64,000 bases of DNA from Corynebacterium halotolerans (GTDB lineage Bacteria > Actinomycetota > Actinomycetes > Mycobacteriales > Mycobacteriaceae). This document shows, piece after piece, positions 7,714-17,318 of the stretch. Made by a program: the position numbers and the translations under genes. The notes below the pieces were generated by a model. That model saw only the letters and a list, made by a program, of their open reading frames with translations, searched no databases and had not been told where the DNA came from. The first letter of the stretch is position 1; the number at the start of each line of letters is the position of its first letter. The DNA is taken from positions 186,232 through 250,231 of the forward strand of contig NZ_JVMD01000006.1 in NCBI RefSeq assembly GCF_001056295.1, written 5' to 3'.

Positions 7714-9309
7714 ATGTCCGTGAAGAAGATCCTCGTCGGCTTCGTGGCGGTGGGCTCGCTGGCCCTCGCCGCGTGCGGGACGGGAGACGCCGGAGACGAC
7801 GGATATCCCACCACGCTGAAGCTGGCGGACAAGGACACCGCCGACAATTTCCACCCCGCATCCGGCTACGGGCAGACCGGCATCAGCCCCATCTACGACG
7901 GGCTGCTCAAGCCCGACGCGTCCGCCGGCTCGGACGTCATCCCCCGCCTCGTGCCCGCGCTGGCCGCCGAGGAGCCCAAGGCCAACGCCGACGCCAGCGA
8001 ATGGACCGTGAAGCTGCGCGAGGGCGTGACCTTCCACGACGGCACCGCCTTCGACGCCGCCGACGTGAAGGCCACCTACGACGTCGCCCGCGACGCGTCG
8101 AAGGGCTCGAAGGTCTCCATGCGCTACGACCTCATCGACGAGGTCAAGGTCGTCGACGACAACACCGTCACCTTCAAGCTGGCCTACCCCTACGGCGGCT
8201 TCGCCTCGCGCCTGACCCTGGCCATCGCCCCGTCCGAGCTGGTCGGCGAGGGCGACGTGGCCAACGGCCCGCTCGGCGAGAAGCCCGTGGGCACCGGCGC
8301 CTACAGCGTCACCGAGCGCACCGGCGACCTGGTCCGATACACCGCCAACCCCGACTACTGGGGCGGCAAGCCCGAGGTCGGCGAATTCCTGGTGACCCTC
8401 GCCTCCGACGACGCCGCCCGCGCCCAGCGCGTGGCCTCCGGCGAACTCGACGGCGCGCACGTGCCGCCGTCGGTGGCCAAGAACTTCGAGGGGCGCAGCG
8501 GCGTCGAGGTGGTCACCGCCACCACCGCCGACTGGCGCGGCATCTCGCTGCCCAAGCACCCGTTCCTCAAGGACCCCGCGGTGCGCCGCGCCCTGAACCT
8601 CGCCGTCGACCGCGACGCCATCGTGTCCGGGCCGCTGCTGGGCAAGGGCCGCGCCATCTCCACCGCCGTGCCGGAGATCTACGGCGACAGCCACAACCCC
8701 GACGCCACGTTCGGCCACGACACCGCCGAAGCCGAGCGCATCCTCGACGAGGCCGGCTGGCGCAAGGGCGCCGACGGCGTGCGCGAGAAGGACGGCGTCC
8801 GCGCCGAAATCCCGCTGTACTACTCCGGCGAGGACACCTTGCGCCGCGACGTGGGCATCGAGTTCTCGGCTCAGATGGCGCGCATCGGCGTGAGCTTCCC
8901 GACCACGGCCTCCACCTGGGACGACATCACCCCGCGCCTGGGCGAGGCGGCGGCCGTCCTCGGCGGCGGTTCCGCCCCGTGGGACGTGGACATGTTCGCC
9001 TACGACCTGCTGCACACCCGCGAGGCCGCCACGTCCGAGTACTCCAACCCCGGCGACTACGGCAGCCCCGAACTCGACGCGAAGCTCGACGAGGCCCGCC
9101 GGGCCACCGACGCCGGCGAGCGCGCCCGCCTCTACCGCGAGGCCCAGGCGATGTACGCCGAGAACCCGTCGAACATCTTCCTGGCCACCATCGACCACGT
9201 GTACCTGGCCAAGGAGAACAAGTGGAACCGCGGCTCCACCATCCTCGAGCCGCACATCCACGGCGCGACGTGGGGCCCGTGGTGGAATCTGCGGGACTGG
9301 AAGAAGTGA
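7714..9309 (+). CDS. ABC importer substrate-binding lipoprotein, Opp/Dpp/NikA family
   Basis: Extracytoplasmic binding protein of a peptide/nickel-type ABC importer. The 531-residue protein starts with a lipoprotein signal ending in the lipobox LAAC (Cys near residue 20) and has the family 5 SBP fold, with HPASGYGQTGISPIYDGLL near residue 48 and a VKLREGVTFHDGT segment. It is preceded by an excellent AGGAGG site (7702-7707). Four transporter genes follow with overlaps or 1-nt gaps. Related systems import dipeptides, nickel or metal-chelate complexes; sequence alone does not decide. The short ATPases and the metal-regulator-like promoter make a metal or metallophore substrate a fair guess. Confidence 0.88.
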   Translation: MSVKKILVGFVAVGSLALAACGTGDAGDDGYPTTLKLADKDTADNFHPASGYGQTGISPIYDGLLKPDASAGSDVIPRLVPALAAEEPKANADASEWTVKLREGVTFHDGTAFDAADVKATYDVARDASKGSKVSMRYDLIDEVKVVDDNTVTFKLAYPYGGFASRLTLAIAPSELVGEGDVANGPLGEKPVGTGAYSVTERTGDLVRYTANPDYWGGKPEVGEFLVTLASDDAARAQRVASGELDGAHVPPSVAKNFEGRSGVEVVTATTADWRGISLPKHPFLKDPAVRRALNLAVDRDAIVSGPLLGKGRAISTAVPEIYGDSHNPDATFGHDTAEAERILDEAGWRKGADGVREKDGVRAEIPLYYSGEDTLRRDVGIEFSAQMARIGVSFPTTASTWDDITPRLGEAAAVLGGGSAPWDVDMFAYDLLHTREAATSEYSNPGDYGSPELDAKLDEARRATDAGERARLYREAQAMYAENPSNIFLATIDHVYLAKENKWNRGSTILEPHIHGATWGPWWNLRDWKK

Positions 9310-10313
9310 GCGTGGCGGGCGGATTCACCGAGCACCGCGACAACCTCGGGGGCCTGGGCCGGATGATCGCCGCGCGAGCGGCGATCATCGCCGCGACGAC
9401 GGTGCTGGTCTCCTTCATCATGTTCGGCCTGGCGGCGCTGTCGCCGTTCGACCCGCTGGCGTCCTATCTGGGCACCGGCTACGCGGAACTGTCGCCGGCC
9501 GAACGCGCCGATGTCGCCGCCGCCATCGGCGCCGACCAGTCGTGGTGGCGCCAGTGGCTCGACTGGTTCACCGGCGTTTTCACCGGTGACCTCGGTTTCT
9601 CGCGCTCCTACGGCCGCCCCGTCGCCGACGTCCTGTCCGAGCGCCTGCCCTGGACGATCCTCCTGTCGGCGACCGGCATGACCATCGCCGTCGCGATGGC
9701 CGTCGCGCTGGGCACGTGGGCGGGCCGCCGCCCCGGCGGCGTGGTGGACAAGGCCGTCGTCGCGTTGGGCGTGTTCATCGGCGCGACGCCGTCGTTCATC
9801 TACGCCCTCGGCGTGGTCCTGATCTTCGCCGTCACCCTCAACGTCATCCCCGCGGGCGGTGCGTCGCCCATCGGCGAGCAGCCGTCGCTGTTCTCCATCG
9901 GCCCCTACCTGATCGCCCCCGCGCTGGTGCTGGCCGTGACGCAGCTGCCGTGGCCGCTGCTGGCCGTGCGGCAGGCGACCGTCGAGGCGATCGGCTCGGA
10001 CGCGGTGGAGAACGCCCTCGTCCGCGGCGTGCCCCGCACGGTGGTGCTGCGCCGCCACATCGCCCCGATGTCGCTGATGCCGCTGGTCACCCTCGTCGGC
10101 GGGCGCCTGTCGGAGCTCGTCGTCGGCGCCGTGATCGTCGAGGCCGTGTTCAGCTGGCCCGGCCTGGCCGAGGCGACCGTCGAATCGGCGAAGGCCGTCG
10201 ACTTTCCGCTGCTGGCGGCGACGACCGTGCTGACCACCGTGCTGGTCATGGGCGGCAGCCTCGTCGCCGACGTGACCTACAAGCTCCTGGACCCGAGAGT
10301 GAGGGACGTGTGA
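9306..10313 (+). CDS. ABC importer permease, DppB/NikB type
   Basis: First membrane subunit of the Opp/Dpp/Nik-type importer. It has about 335 residues with an N-terminal helix (about residues 20-42), a periplasmic region, then the five-helix BPD_transp_1 domain. The coupling region near residue 240 (DAVENALVRGVPRTVVLRRH) is the EAA-type loop that contacts the ATPases. The GTG at 9306 overlaps the binding-protein stop (GTGA); a second GTG at 9312 is an alternative. Its stop overlaps the next gene (TGATG). Confidence 0.88.
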   Translation: MSVAGGFTEHRDNLGGLGRMIAARAAIIAATTVLVSFIMFGLAALSPFDPLASYLGTGYAELSPAERADVAAAIGADQSWWRQWLDWFTGVFTGDLGFSRSYGRPVADVLSERLPWTILLSATGMTIAVAMAVALGTWAGRRPGGVVDKAVVALGVFIGATPSFIYALGVVLIFAVTLNVIPAGGASPIGEQPSLFSIGPYLIAPALVLAVTQLPWPLLAVRQATVEAIGSDAVENALVRGVPRTVVLRRHIAPMSLMPLVTLVGGRLSELVVGAVIVEAVFSWPGLAEATVESAKAVDFPLLAATTVLTTVLVMGGSLVADVTYKLLDPRVRDV

Positions 10314-11116
10314 TGGGCGCGAAGTCCAAGGTGAAATACCTGCCGCTGGCCATTCTGCTGGCCTACGCGTTCCTGGTGCCGCTGATCTCGCCGGCGCCGA
10401 CCGCCGATTTCTCCCGCGCGCTGCTGCCCCCGGGCGGCGAATGGATCGCGGGCACCGACCACTACGGCTTCGACCTGTGGGCGCGCACGGCCGCGGGCCT
10501 GCGGGTGTCGCTGTTCATCGGGCTGGTGTCGGCGTGCACCGCCACGGCGATCGGCCTGATCATCGGCCTGACCGCCGCGGTGCGCGGAGGCTGGGTCGAC
10601 CGCGTGCTCATGCGCGGCACGGACACGGTGAACTCGATCCCGCACCTCATCCTCAGCGTGGTCATCGTGGCTCTGTTCAAGGGGTCGATCCCGGCGTTGG
10701 TGCTGGCCATCGCCCTGACGCACTGGCCGCAGGTCGCCCGCGTGGTGCGGTCGACGGTGCTGGCCGTGCGCGAATCCGAGTTCGTCGCCGCCGCGCGCGG
10801 GGCGGGCGCCCGGGGCCGCAGCGTCCTGGTCGGCCACCTGCTGCCGGTCGCGGCGGGCCAGGCGGTCATCGCCATCGTCATGCTCACCCCGCATGCCGTG
10901 TGGCACGAGTCCGCGCTGTCGTTCCTCGGCCTGGGCCTGCAGCCCGACCAGCCGTCGCTGGGCACCCTGCTCGACCAGGCCCGCGGGGACATCCTGCGCG
11001 GCGCGTGGTGGGCGCTGGCCGTCCCCGGCACGGTGCTGCTCGCCGCATCCCTGTCCCTGCTGACGCTGGTGCCGCGCGACATCCTCGTCGGCCGGTCCGC
11101 GAAGGAGCCCGCATGA
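10313..11116 (+). CDS. ABC importer permease, DppC/NikC type
   Basis: Second membrane subunit, 267 residues. It begins with one helix, then an extracytoplasmic stretch with GTDHYGFDLWARTAAGLRVS, the DppC-family 'GTD..GRD..SR' region in variant form, then BPD_transp_1. The EAA loop reads EFVAAARGAGARGRSVLVGH, and the family ending 'ESALSFLGLGLQPDQPSLG' is present. The ATG shares a base with the preceding stop, and the following ATPase starts inside its stop codon. High confidence for family. Confidence 0.9.
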   Translation: MGAKSKVKYLPLAILLAYAFLVPLISPAPTADFSRALLPPGGEWIAGTDHYGFDLWARTAAGLRVSLFIGLVSACTATAIGLIIGLTAAVRGGWVDRVLMRGTDTVNSIPHLILSVVIVALFKGSIPALVLAIALTHWPQVARVVRSTVLAVRESEFVAAARGAGARGRSVLVGHLLPVAAGQAVIAIVMLTPHAVWHESALSFLGLGLQPDQPSLGTLLDQARGDILRGAWWALAVPGTVLLAASLSLLTLVPRDILVGRSAKEPA

Positions 11117-11871
11117 CCGGAACAGTCAAGGAAGCCATCGCCGGCGTCGTCGATTACACCGTCGCCGTCGGCCCCGAAAGCGACGCCCCGATCGTCCGCG
11201 ACGCGACCGTCCACCTGGTGGCCGGCCGCGTCCACGGCCTGATCGGCGGCTCCGGCGCCGGCAAGTCGACCATCGGCCGCGCGATCGCCGGGCTGCGCCC
11301 CCGCGGCGCCCGCACCACCGGCCGCGTCATCGGCGAGGGCACGGCCGGCCTGGTCCCGCAGGCCCCGGCGTCGTCGTTCACGCCGGTGCGGCGCCTCGGC
11401 CCCCAGCTCGCCGAAATCCTCGCCGCGAACGGGGGCGACGAGGGGGACGTCGCCAAGCTCCTGCACCGCGTCCACCTGCCCGCCGACACCGCCCGCATGT
11501 TCCCGCACCAGCTGTCCGGCGGCATGGCGCAGCGCGCCGCGATCGCCGCGGCGCTGGCCACCGGCCGGCCCGTGATCGTCGCCGACGAGCCGACCAGCGC
11601 GCTCGACCCCGAGCTGACCGCCGGCGTGCTCGGCCTGCTGCGCGAAGTCGCCGACGACGGCCTGGCGGTGCTGCTGATCAGCCACGACATCGAGGATCTG
11701 CGCGTCGCCGGCCTGTGCGACGACGTCAGCGTCATGCGGCGCGGCGAGATCATCGAGCAGGGCCCCGCCGAGCGCGTCTTCGCCTCGCCCGCCCACGACT
11801 ACACCCGCGCGCTGCTGGCCGCGCTGCCGTCCGGCGGCATGCGCCTGACCGCGCCCTACGAAAGGGGCTGA
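11113..11871 (+). CDS. ABC importer ATPase, DppD/NikD type
   Basis: Nucleotide-binding subunit of 252 residues. Walker A is GGSGAGKST near residue 43, the signature motif is LSGGMAQR near residue 135, and Walker B is VIVADEP followed by the H-loop ISHD. It ends with only a short remainder of the C-terminal oligopeptide-transporter extension, so it is at the small end for this family and resembles NikD/CntD-type subunits. The ATG overlaps the permease stop (ATGA). Confidence 0.9.
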   Translation: MTGTVKEAIAGVVDYTVAVGPESDAPIVRDATVHLVAGRVHGLIGGSGAGKSTIGRAIAGLRPRGARTTGRVIGEGTAGLVPQAPASSFTPVRRLGPQLAEILAANGGDEGDVAKLLHRVHLPADTARMFPHQLSGGMAQRAAIAAALATGRPVIVADEPTSALDPELTAGVLGLLREVADDGLAVLLISHDIEDLRVAGLCDDVSVMRRGEIIEQGPAERVFASPAHDYTRALLAALPSGGMRLTAPYERG

Positions 11872-11872
11872 C

Positions 11873-12487
11873 TTGCTGTCCGCACAAGGAGTTTCCGTCG
11901 CCTTCCGGGGGCGGCCCGTGCTTTCCGACGTTTCCGTCGACATCCGGCCCGGCCGCATCCTCGGGCTCGTCGGGCCCAGCGGAGCGGGCAAATCGACGCT
12001 GGCGAAGGTGCTGTCCGGGCGCCTCGACCCCGATGCGGGAACCGTGGCCGGCGGCGGCCCCGTGCGCGTCGCCATGATCGGCCAGGCCCCCCGCGACGCC
12101 TGCGACCCCCGGTGGACGCTGCGGCGGACCATCGGCGAGCCGTTCCGCATCGCGGCGGGCGGGCGCATCGGCCGGGAAGCGCCCGGCGAACGCGAAGCCG
12201 TCGACGCCGCCGCGGATTCCGTGCTCCTCGACGCCGCGCTGCTGGAGCGCCTGCCCGCCGAGGTGTCGGACGGCCAGCTCCAGCGCGCCGTCATCGCCCG
12301 CGCCCTGGTGCAGGAGGCGAAGTACCTGATCTGCGACGAGCCGACGTCCATGCTCGACCCCATCACCGCCGCCGGCGTCGTGTCCGTGCTGCGCGAGCGG
12401 GCCGGCGACGGCGCCGGCGTCCTCTTCATCTCCCACGACCACCGGCTGCTCGGCGCCATCGCCGACGAGGTCATCGAGCTGGGGTAG
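11873..12487 (+). CDS. ABC importer ATPase, DppF/NikE type (short)
   Basis: Second nucleotide-binding subunit, 204 residues, much shorter than full DppF (about 300) because it stops soon after the H-loop (ISHDHRLLGAIADEVIELG). Walker A is GPSGAGKST near residue 34; the signature motif is VSDGQLQR, a variant of LSGGQ; Walker B is YLICDEPTSMLD. The start is TTG at 11873, directly after the previous stop and 5 nt from AAAGGGG; no ATG/GTG alternative keeps Walker A at the normal distance. It completes a five-gene importer operon. Confidence 0.85.
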   Translation: MLSAQGVSVAFRGRPVLSDVSVDIRPGRILGLVGPSGAGKSTLAKVLSGRLDPDAGTVAGGGPVRVAMIGQAPRDACDPRWTLRRTIGEPFRIAAGGRIGREAPGEREAVDAAADSVLLDAALLERLPAEVSDGQLQRAVIARALVQEAKYLICDEPTSMLDPITAAGVVSVLRERAGDGAGVLFISHDHRLLGAIADEVIELG

Positions 12488-12523
12488 GGGCGGGCCGCCG
12501 CCGGCAACTGGCACGATGGGGGA

Positions 12524-12853
12524 ATGGCAAACGACGGACTGATCAAAAAGGCCAGCGCGCTGATCGGCGTGGCGGCGGCGGTGCTCGTCGTCGTCGAATT
12601 CATCGGCGTCGACGCATCGCCCGGCCCGTGGATCGCCTACGTCACGGGCGCCTACGGGATCCTCGCGGCGATCTACTGCATCATGCGGTTCATGCTGGGA
12701 AAGTGGGCGGGGGCGGCGAGCGGACTCATCCTCGCCGCCGGCACCGCGTCGTTCTTCGTTCTCACCGAACCGACGGCCATGAACACCGCCGGATTCGCGG
12801 CCGTCATCATCGGCGCCGCCGCCACCGGCATCACGGCGCTGACGGGAAAGTGA
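12524..12853 (+). CDS. Small membrane protein, unknown function
   Basis: A 109-residue protein that I do not recognise. It has a short basic N-terminus and four hydrophobic stretches (about residues 9-29, 33-58, 62-82 and 87-107) rich in Ala and Gly, so an inner-membrane location is likely. It begins 36 nt after the ABC operon, with CACGAT (12512-12517) placed 6 nt before the ATG like a leaderless -10 box, so it may have its own promoter. It is convergent with fpr1, with only 4 nt between the stops. Confidence 0.65.
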   Translation: MANDGLIKKASALIGVAAAVLVVVEFIGVDASPGPWIAYVTGAYGILAAIYCIMRFMLGKWAGAASGLILAAGTASFFVLTEPTAMNTAGFAAVIIGAAATGITALTGK

Positions 12854-12857
12854 CGGG

Positions 12858-14222
12858 CTACTCGCCGCGGGTGGCGTCGACCATCTCGTCCCACTCGACG
12901 ATCTTCTTGCGCTCGCGGCCCTCGGCCTCGCCCAGCTTCCGCTCGGCGGCGTCGAGGGAGTACCAGCCGTCCCACGTCACGTAGGGCACGCCCTTGGACT
13001 CCAGGAACGCCAGGGCGTCGTCCTCGCCGGGCTTCGACGGGGCGAAGGCGTTGCCGGCGTCGTAATCCTCCAGCAGGTTCGCGACGGTCTCGTTGGCGTC
13101 GCCCTTGGTGTTGCCGATCAGGCCGACGGGGCCGCGCTTGACCCAGCCCGTGGTGTACAGGCCGGTGATGTGCGCCGCGTCCTCGCCGACGCCGTCCAGC
13201 ACGCGGCCGCCGGCGTTCGGGATGACCGCCTTGCCGTCGTCGAACGGGATGCCCGGCAGCGCGTCCGAGCGGTAGCCCACCGCGCGGTACACGGCGCCGA
13301 CCGGCCAGTCGGTGAACTTGCCGGTGCCGCGGACGCCGCCCTCGCCGTCGAGCTCCATGCGCTCGGTGCGGATGCCCGCCACCTTGCCGTCCTCGCCGAG
13401 GATCTCCACCGGCGACTCGAAGAAGTGGATGTACAGCTTGTGCGGCGCGCCCTTCGGCTCGCGGATGGCGTAGTTCTCGATGATCGAGCACACCTGGTCC
13501 ACGATCTTCGACTCGCGGCGGCTCGACTCCGAGGCGGCGTCGTAGTCGATGTCCTCCGGATTCACCACGACCTCGATGGTCGGGGAGTGGTCCAGCTCCT
13601 TCAGCTCCAGCGGGGTGAACTTCGCCTGCGCCGGGCCGCGGCGGCCGAACACGTGGACCTCGCGCGCCTTGTTGGTGCGCAGGGTCTCGTAGACGTTGTC
13701 CGGGATCTCGGTGACGTGCAGCTCGTCGCCCGTCTTCGCCAGGATGCGGGCGACGTCCAGGCCGACGTTGCCCACGCCGACGACGGCCACGGACTCGGCG
13801 GACAGGTCCCAGTCGCGGCGGAACAGCGGGTTGCCGTCGTAGAAGCCGACGAACTCGCCGGCCCCGTGGTGGCCCTCGAGGTCCGCGCCGGGCACGTCCA
13901 GGTCGCGGTCGCCGACGGCGCCGGTCGCGAACACGACGGCGTCGTAAAGCTCCTTGAACTCGTCGAGGGTCACGTCCTTGCCGAACTCCACGTTGGCGAT
14001 GAGCCGGACCTCGGGCTTGTCCAGCACGCGGTGCAGGCTCTTGATGATGCCCTTGATGCGCGGGTGATCCGGGGCGACGCCGTAGCGGATCAGCCCGAAC
14101 GGGGCGGGCATCTTCTCGTACAGGTCGATGCTGACCTCGCGCCCGGACTTCATCAGGGCATCCGAGGCGTACACGCCGGCGGGGCCGGAACCGATGATGG
14201 CGACGCGGAGGGGACGGGACAT
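12858..14222 (-). CDS. fpr1: Ferredoxin/flavodoxin-NADP+ reductase, FprA type
   Basis: Complete 454-residue adrenodoxin-reductase-like flavoenzyme. The FAD motif IGSGPAGVYASDALMKSG starts near residue 10 and the NADP motif GVGNVGLDVARIL near residue 156; GRRGPAQAKFTPLELKELD follows, as in mycobacterial FprA. It moves electrons between NADPH and ferredoxin, for example for sulphite reductase or cytochromes P450. I chose the ATG at 14220-14222 (MSRPLRVAIIG); a longer in-frame reading to 14393 adds a basic, non-homologous tail. The gene is divergent from pta, the same arrangement as fpr1-pta-ackA in C. glutamicum. It is a close paralogue of the partial gene at the left edge. Confidence 0.94.
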   Translation of the reverse strand: MSRPLRVAIIGSGPAGVYASDALMKSGREVSIDLYEKMPAPFGLIRYGVAPDHPRIKGIIKSLHRVLDKPEVRLIANVEFGKDVTLDEFKELYDAVVFATGAVGDRDLDVPGADLEGHHGAGEFVGFYDGNPLFRRDWDLSAESVAVVGVGNVGLDVARILAKTGDELHVTEIPDNVYETLRTNKAREVHVFGRRGPAQAKFTPLELKELDHSPTIEVVVNPEDIDYDAASESSRRESKIVDQVCSIIENYAIREPKGAPHKLYIHFFESPVEILGEDGKVAGIRTERMELDGEGGVRGTGKFTDWPVGAVYRAVGYRSDALPGIPFDDGKAVIPNAGGRVLDGVGEDAAHITGLYTTGWVKRGPVGLIGNTKGDANETVANLLEDYDAGNAFAPSKPGEDDALAFLESKGVPYVTWDGWYSLDAAERKLGEAEGRERKKIVEWDEMVDATRGE

Positions 14223-14365
14223 GCTGAGTTGGACCTGCTCTTCTCGGGGATCGGATCCGTGCGTGCCGGATCGTGGGGCGGATCGAGATTTCCGCACCAT
14301 ACTAATGCTGACGGGCAAGAACCTCCATCTTGTGTGAGGTGAACCTAAGCCGGGGCGTCTTCCGG

Positions 14366-14381
14366 TGTGACTCTGGTCACG
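14366..14381. promoter_or_regulatory. GlxR/CRP-type binding site between fpr1 and pta
   Basis: TGTGA-CTCTGG-TCACG at 14366-14381 matches the CRP-family consensus TGTGA-N6-TCACA except at the last base; GlxR is the corynebacterial member. A further half-site, ATGTGACGGTCAT, follows at about 14394. The 368-bp region 14223-14590 is the divergent regulatory region for fpr1 and pta and holds no other gene that I can support. Control of pta-ackA by GlxR is known in C. glutamicum; binding here is inferred. Confidence 0.55.
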
Positions 14382-14590
14382 TATCACGCCCAAATGTGAC
14401 GGTCATGGTGGACCGATCCGGCTAATAGGGGTACCCAGGTCGTTTTGGCCGTTGCGCGGTCGATGTAAGGTGACTCACAATTCGGGCAGAGAAAGAATCT
14501 TGACTCACTGAACCCCGGGATTCGCGCAGGTGGATCGAACCGGGTCCATAGGCGTGCGCCGAATCCGGCGCACGGGAAAGGACGCAAACC

Positions 14591-16093
14591 GTGAGCGAAA
14601 ACTCGAACGCGGCCACGGCGGTGCTCGTCACCTCCGTCGACCAGGCAGGCGACGATCGCGAGGTCATCGAGGCGGTGTCCTCCGCACTGGGCGGGGCCCG
14701 CGAGGTGCGGACGGTGGGCGCCCAGTGCGGCGTCACCGCCGATGAGGTCGTGGGCAACCCCGACCACGCGCTCGGGCAGATCGTCACCGCCGTCGAGTCC
14801 GAGCGGGCCTCCGGCGAGCAGCCGATGGTGCTCACCGCCACCGGCAACCTCGACTTCGACGCCCGCGTCGCCGCCGTCACCGGCTCCGGCGTGGTCCTCG
14901 TCGCGGACGGCGAGGGCTGCACCGGCGACGCCGCGCTCACCCGCATCCGCATGGCCGTCGCGGAGCTGCGCGCCCGCTACGCCGCGCCGCTGGCCGTCGT
15001 GCTCACGGGCACCGTGGCGGAGAAGCCGAAGCTGGATGTGCCCGTCATTTCGCTTGACGACGCCGACGCGCTCGCGTCCGCCCTCGGCGCCGAAGTCCCG
15101 GTGATCATGACGCCGCAGCGCTTCCAGTGGTGGCTGCTGAAGCAGGCGAAGGAGAACCGCCGCCACATCGTGCTGCCGGAGGGCGAGGACGACCGCATCC
15201 TCATCGCCGCCGGCGAGCTGCTGGCCTCCGACATCTGCGACCTGACCATCCTGGGCGACCCGGAGTTCATCCGCGACCGCGCCCGCGTGCTCGGCCTGGA
15301 CCTGTCCAAGGCCTCGCTCATGGACCCGGCGACGTCGGAGCACCTCGACGCCTTCGCCGAGGAGTTCGCGGAACTGCGCAAGTCCAAGGGCATCACGCTC
15401 GAGGAGGCGCGGGAGACCATGAACGACATCTCCTACTTCGCCACCATGATGATCCACAAGGGCCTCGCCGACGGCATGGTCTCCGGTGCCGCCCACACCA
15501 CGGCGCACACCATCAAGCCGTCGTTCCAGATCATCAAGACCAAGCCGGGCGCCTCGACCGTGTCCTCGCTGTTCCTGATGGTCATGGACGACCGCCTGTG
15601 GGGCTTCGCCGACTGCGCCGTGCTGCCCAAGCCGACGCCGGACCAGCTCGGCGAAATCGCCGTCGTCTCCGCGGAAACCGCGTCGAACTTCGGCATCGAG
15701 CCGCGCGTGGCCATGATGTCCTACTCCACCGGCGAGTCCGGCACGGGCGAGGACGTCGACCGCGTCAAGGAGGGCCTGGCCAAGGCCCGCGAGCTGGCCC
15801 CCGACCTCGCCGTCGACGGCCCGCTGCAGTTCGACGCGGCCATCTCCCCCTCCACCGCGAAGAAGAAGATGCCGGACTCGGCCGTGGCCGGCAAGGCCAC
15901 CGTCTTCGTCTTCCCCGATCTCGACGCCGGCAACATCGGCTACAAGATCGCCCAGCGCTGCGGCGGCGCACTCGCCATCGGACCGATCCTCCAGGGCCTC
16001 AACAAGCCGGTCAACGACCTGTCGCGCGGCGCGACGGTCGCCGACATCGTGAACACCGTCGCCATCACCGCCATCCAGGCAGGAGGGAACTAA
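14591..16093 (+). CDS. pta: Phosphate acetyltransferase
   Basis: Interconverts acetyl-CoA and acetyl phosphate. The 500-residue protein has an N-terminal P-loop-like/DRTGG-type regulatory region (about 1-165) of the long Pta form, and a C-terminal PTA_PTB catalytic domain from about residue 172 to the end, including SGAAHTTAHTIKPSFQIIK and SYSTGESGTGEDVDRV. The start is GTG at 14591, 7 nt after GAAAGGAC; it is followed 3 nt after its stop by ackA, so the two form the classical acetate activation/overflow operon. High confidence. Confidence 0.96.
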   Translation: MSENSNAATAVLVTSVDQAGDDREVIEAVSSALGGAREVRTVGAQCGVTADEVVGNPDHALGQIVTAVESERASGEQPMVLTATGNLDFDARVAAVTGSGVVLVADGEGCTGDAALTRIRMAVAELRARYAAPLAVVLTGTVAEKPKLDVPVISLDDADALASALGAEVPVIMTPQRFQWWLLKQAKENRRHIVLPEGEDDRILIAAGELLASDICDLTILGDPEFIRDRARVLGLDLSKASLMDPATSEHLDAFAEEFAELRKSKGITLEEARETMNDISYFATMMIHKGLADGMVSGAAHTTAHTIKPSFQIIKTKPGASTVSSLFLMVMDDRLWGFADCAVLPKPTPDQLGEIAVVSAETASNFGIEPRVAMMSYSTGESGTGEDVDRVKEGLAKARELAPDLAVDGPLQFDAAISPSTAKKKMPDSAVAGKATVFVFPDLDAGNIGYKIAQRCGGALAIGPILQGLNKPVNDLSRGATVADIVNTVAITAIQAGGN

Positions 16094-16096
16094 GCC

Positions 16097-17293
16097 ATGT
16101 CGCGTCACGCCCTGGTCATCAATTCCGGATCCTCGTCCATCAAGTTCCAGCTCGTCGACCCGTCGAAGGACGCCACCGAGCCGCCCTACGTGTCGGGTCT
16201 GGTCGAGCGCATCGGCGAGGAGAACGGCACCATCGTCCTCAAGGTCGGCGGCGAGAAGATCGAGGTCACCGAGCCGATCACCGACCACGCCGACGGCCTG
16301 GACAAGGCGTTCCAGCTGATGGACGACAACGGCTGCGGCCCCCACTCCGTGGAGATCGCCGCGGTCGGCCACCGCACCGTCCACGGCGGCAAGCTCTTCT
16401 CCGGCCCGCAGCTGATCAACGACCAGATCGTCGAGATGATGCGCGACCTCATCCCGCTGGCGCCGCTGCACAACCCGGCGAACATCGTCGGCATCGAGGA
16501 AGCCCGCAAGCTGCTGCCGGACGTGCCGCACGTCGCGGTGTTCGACACCGGCTTCTTCCACACCATGCCGCCGGCCGCCGCGCTGTACCCCCTCAACGCC
16601 GAGGTCGCCGCCGAGCACGACATCCGCCGCTACGGCTTCCACGGCACCAGCCACGAGTACGTCTCGGGCCAGGTCCCGGCGCTGCTGGGCAAGGATCCGC
16701 GCGAGGTCAACCAGATCACGCTGCACCTGGGCAACGGCGCGTCCTGCGCCGCCATCCGCGGCGGCGAGGCCGTGGACACCTCGATGGGCATGACGCCGCT
16801 GGCCGGCCTGATGATGGGCACCCGCACCGGCGACATCGACCCGGGCATCATCTTCCACCTGTACCGCCAGGGCATGTCCATCGACGAGATCGACAACCTG
16901 TGCAACCGCCGCTCCGGCCTTAAGGGCGTCTCCGGCGTCAACGACTTCCGCGTGCTCCAGGAGCGCATGGACGACAACGACCCCGACGCCTGGGCCGCGT
17001 ACCAGATGTACGTGCACCAGCTGCGCCGCTACATCGGCTCCTACATGCTCATCCTGGGCCGCCTGGACGCCATCACGTTCACCGCCGGCGTCGGCGAGAA
17101 CCACGTGGGCATCCGCCGCGACTCGATGGCGGAGCTGGAGAACTTCGGCATCAAGATCGACCCGGAGCGCAACGCCGGCCCGAACGACGGCCCGCGCGTC
17201 ATCTCCACGGACGACTCCACCGTCAAGGTCCTGGTCGTGCCGACCAACGAGGAGCTGGCCATCGCCCGCTACGCCATGGCCTACGCGACGTAG
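16097..17293 (+). CDS. ackA: Acetate kinase
   Basis: Converts acetate and ATP to acetyl phosphate, and the reverse. The 398-residue sugar-kinase-fold protein opens with [14 protein letters not shown] (N-N-G-S-S-S-K type motif), and contains HRTVHGGK near residue 93, [14 protein letters not shown] with catalytic His near residue 180, and HLGNGAS. It is co-transcribed with pta, the start being preceded by AGGAGGG. A strong terminator follows at 17319-17349. High confidence. Confidence 0.97.
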   Translation: MSRHALVINSGSSSIKFQLVDPSKDATEPPYVSGLVERIGEENGTIVLKVGGEKIEVTEPITDHADGLDKAFQLMDDNGCGPHSVEIAAVGHRTVHGGKLFSGPQLINDQIVEMMRDLIPLAPLHNPANIVGIEEARKLLPDVPHVAVFDTGFFHTMPPAAALYPLNAEVAAEHDIRRYGFHGTSHEYVSGQVPALLGKDPREVNQITLHLGNGASCAAIRGGEAVDTSMGMTPLAGLMMGTRTGDIDPGIIFHLYRQGMSIDEIDNLCNRRSGLKGVSGVNDFRVLQERMDDNDPDAWAAYQMYVHQLRRYIGSYMLILGRLDAITFTAGVGENHVGIRRDSMAELENFGIKIDPERNAGPNDGPRVISTDDSTVKVLVVPTNEELAIARYAMAYAT

Positions 17294-17318
17294 CGCCGCG
17301 CCCCTCACCGGGGACGGG

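Noticed and set aside
14384..17308. A 974-codon minus-strand frame antisense to pta-ackA
   Set aside because: Val/Asp/Gly/His-rich product without family motifs, mirroring the codon pattern of the real plus-strand genes.
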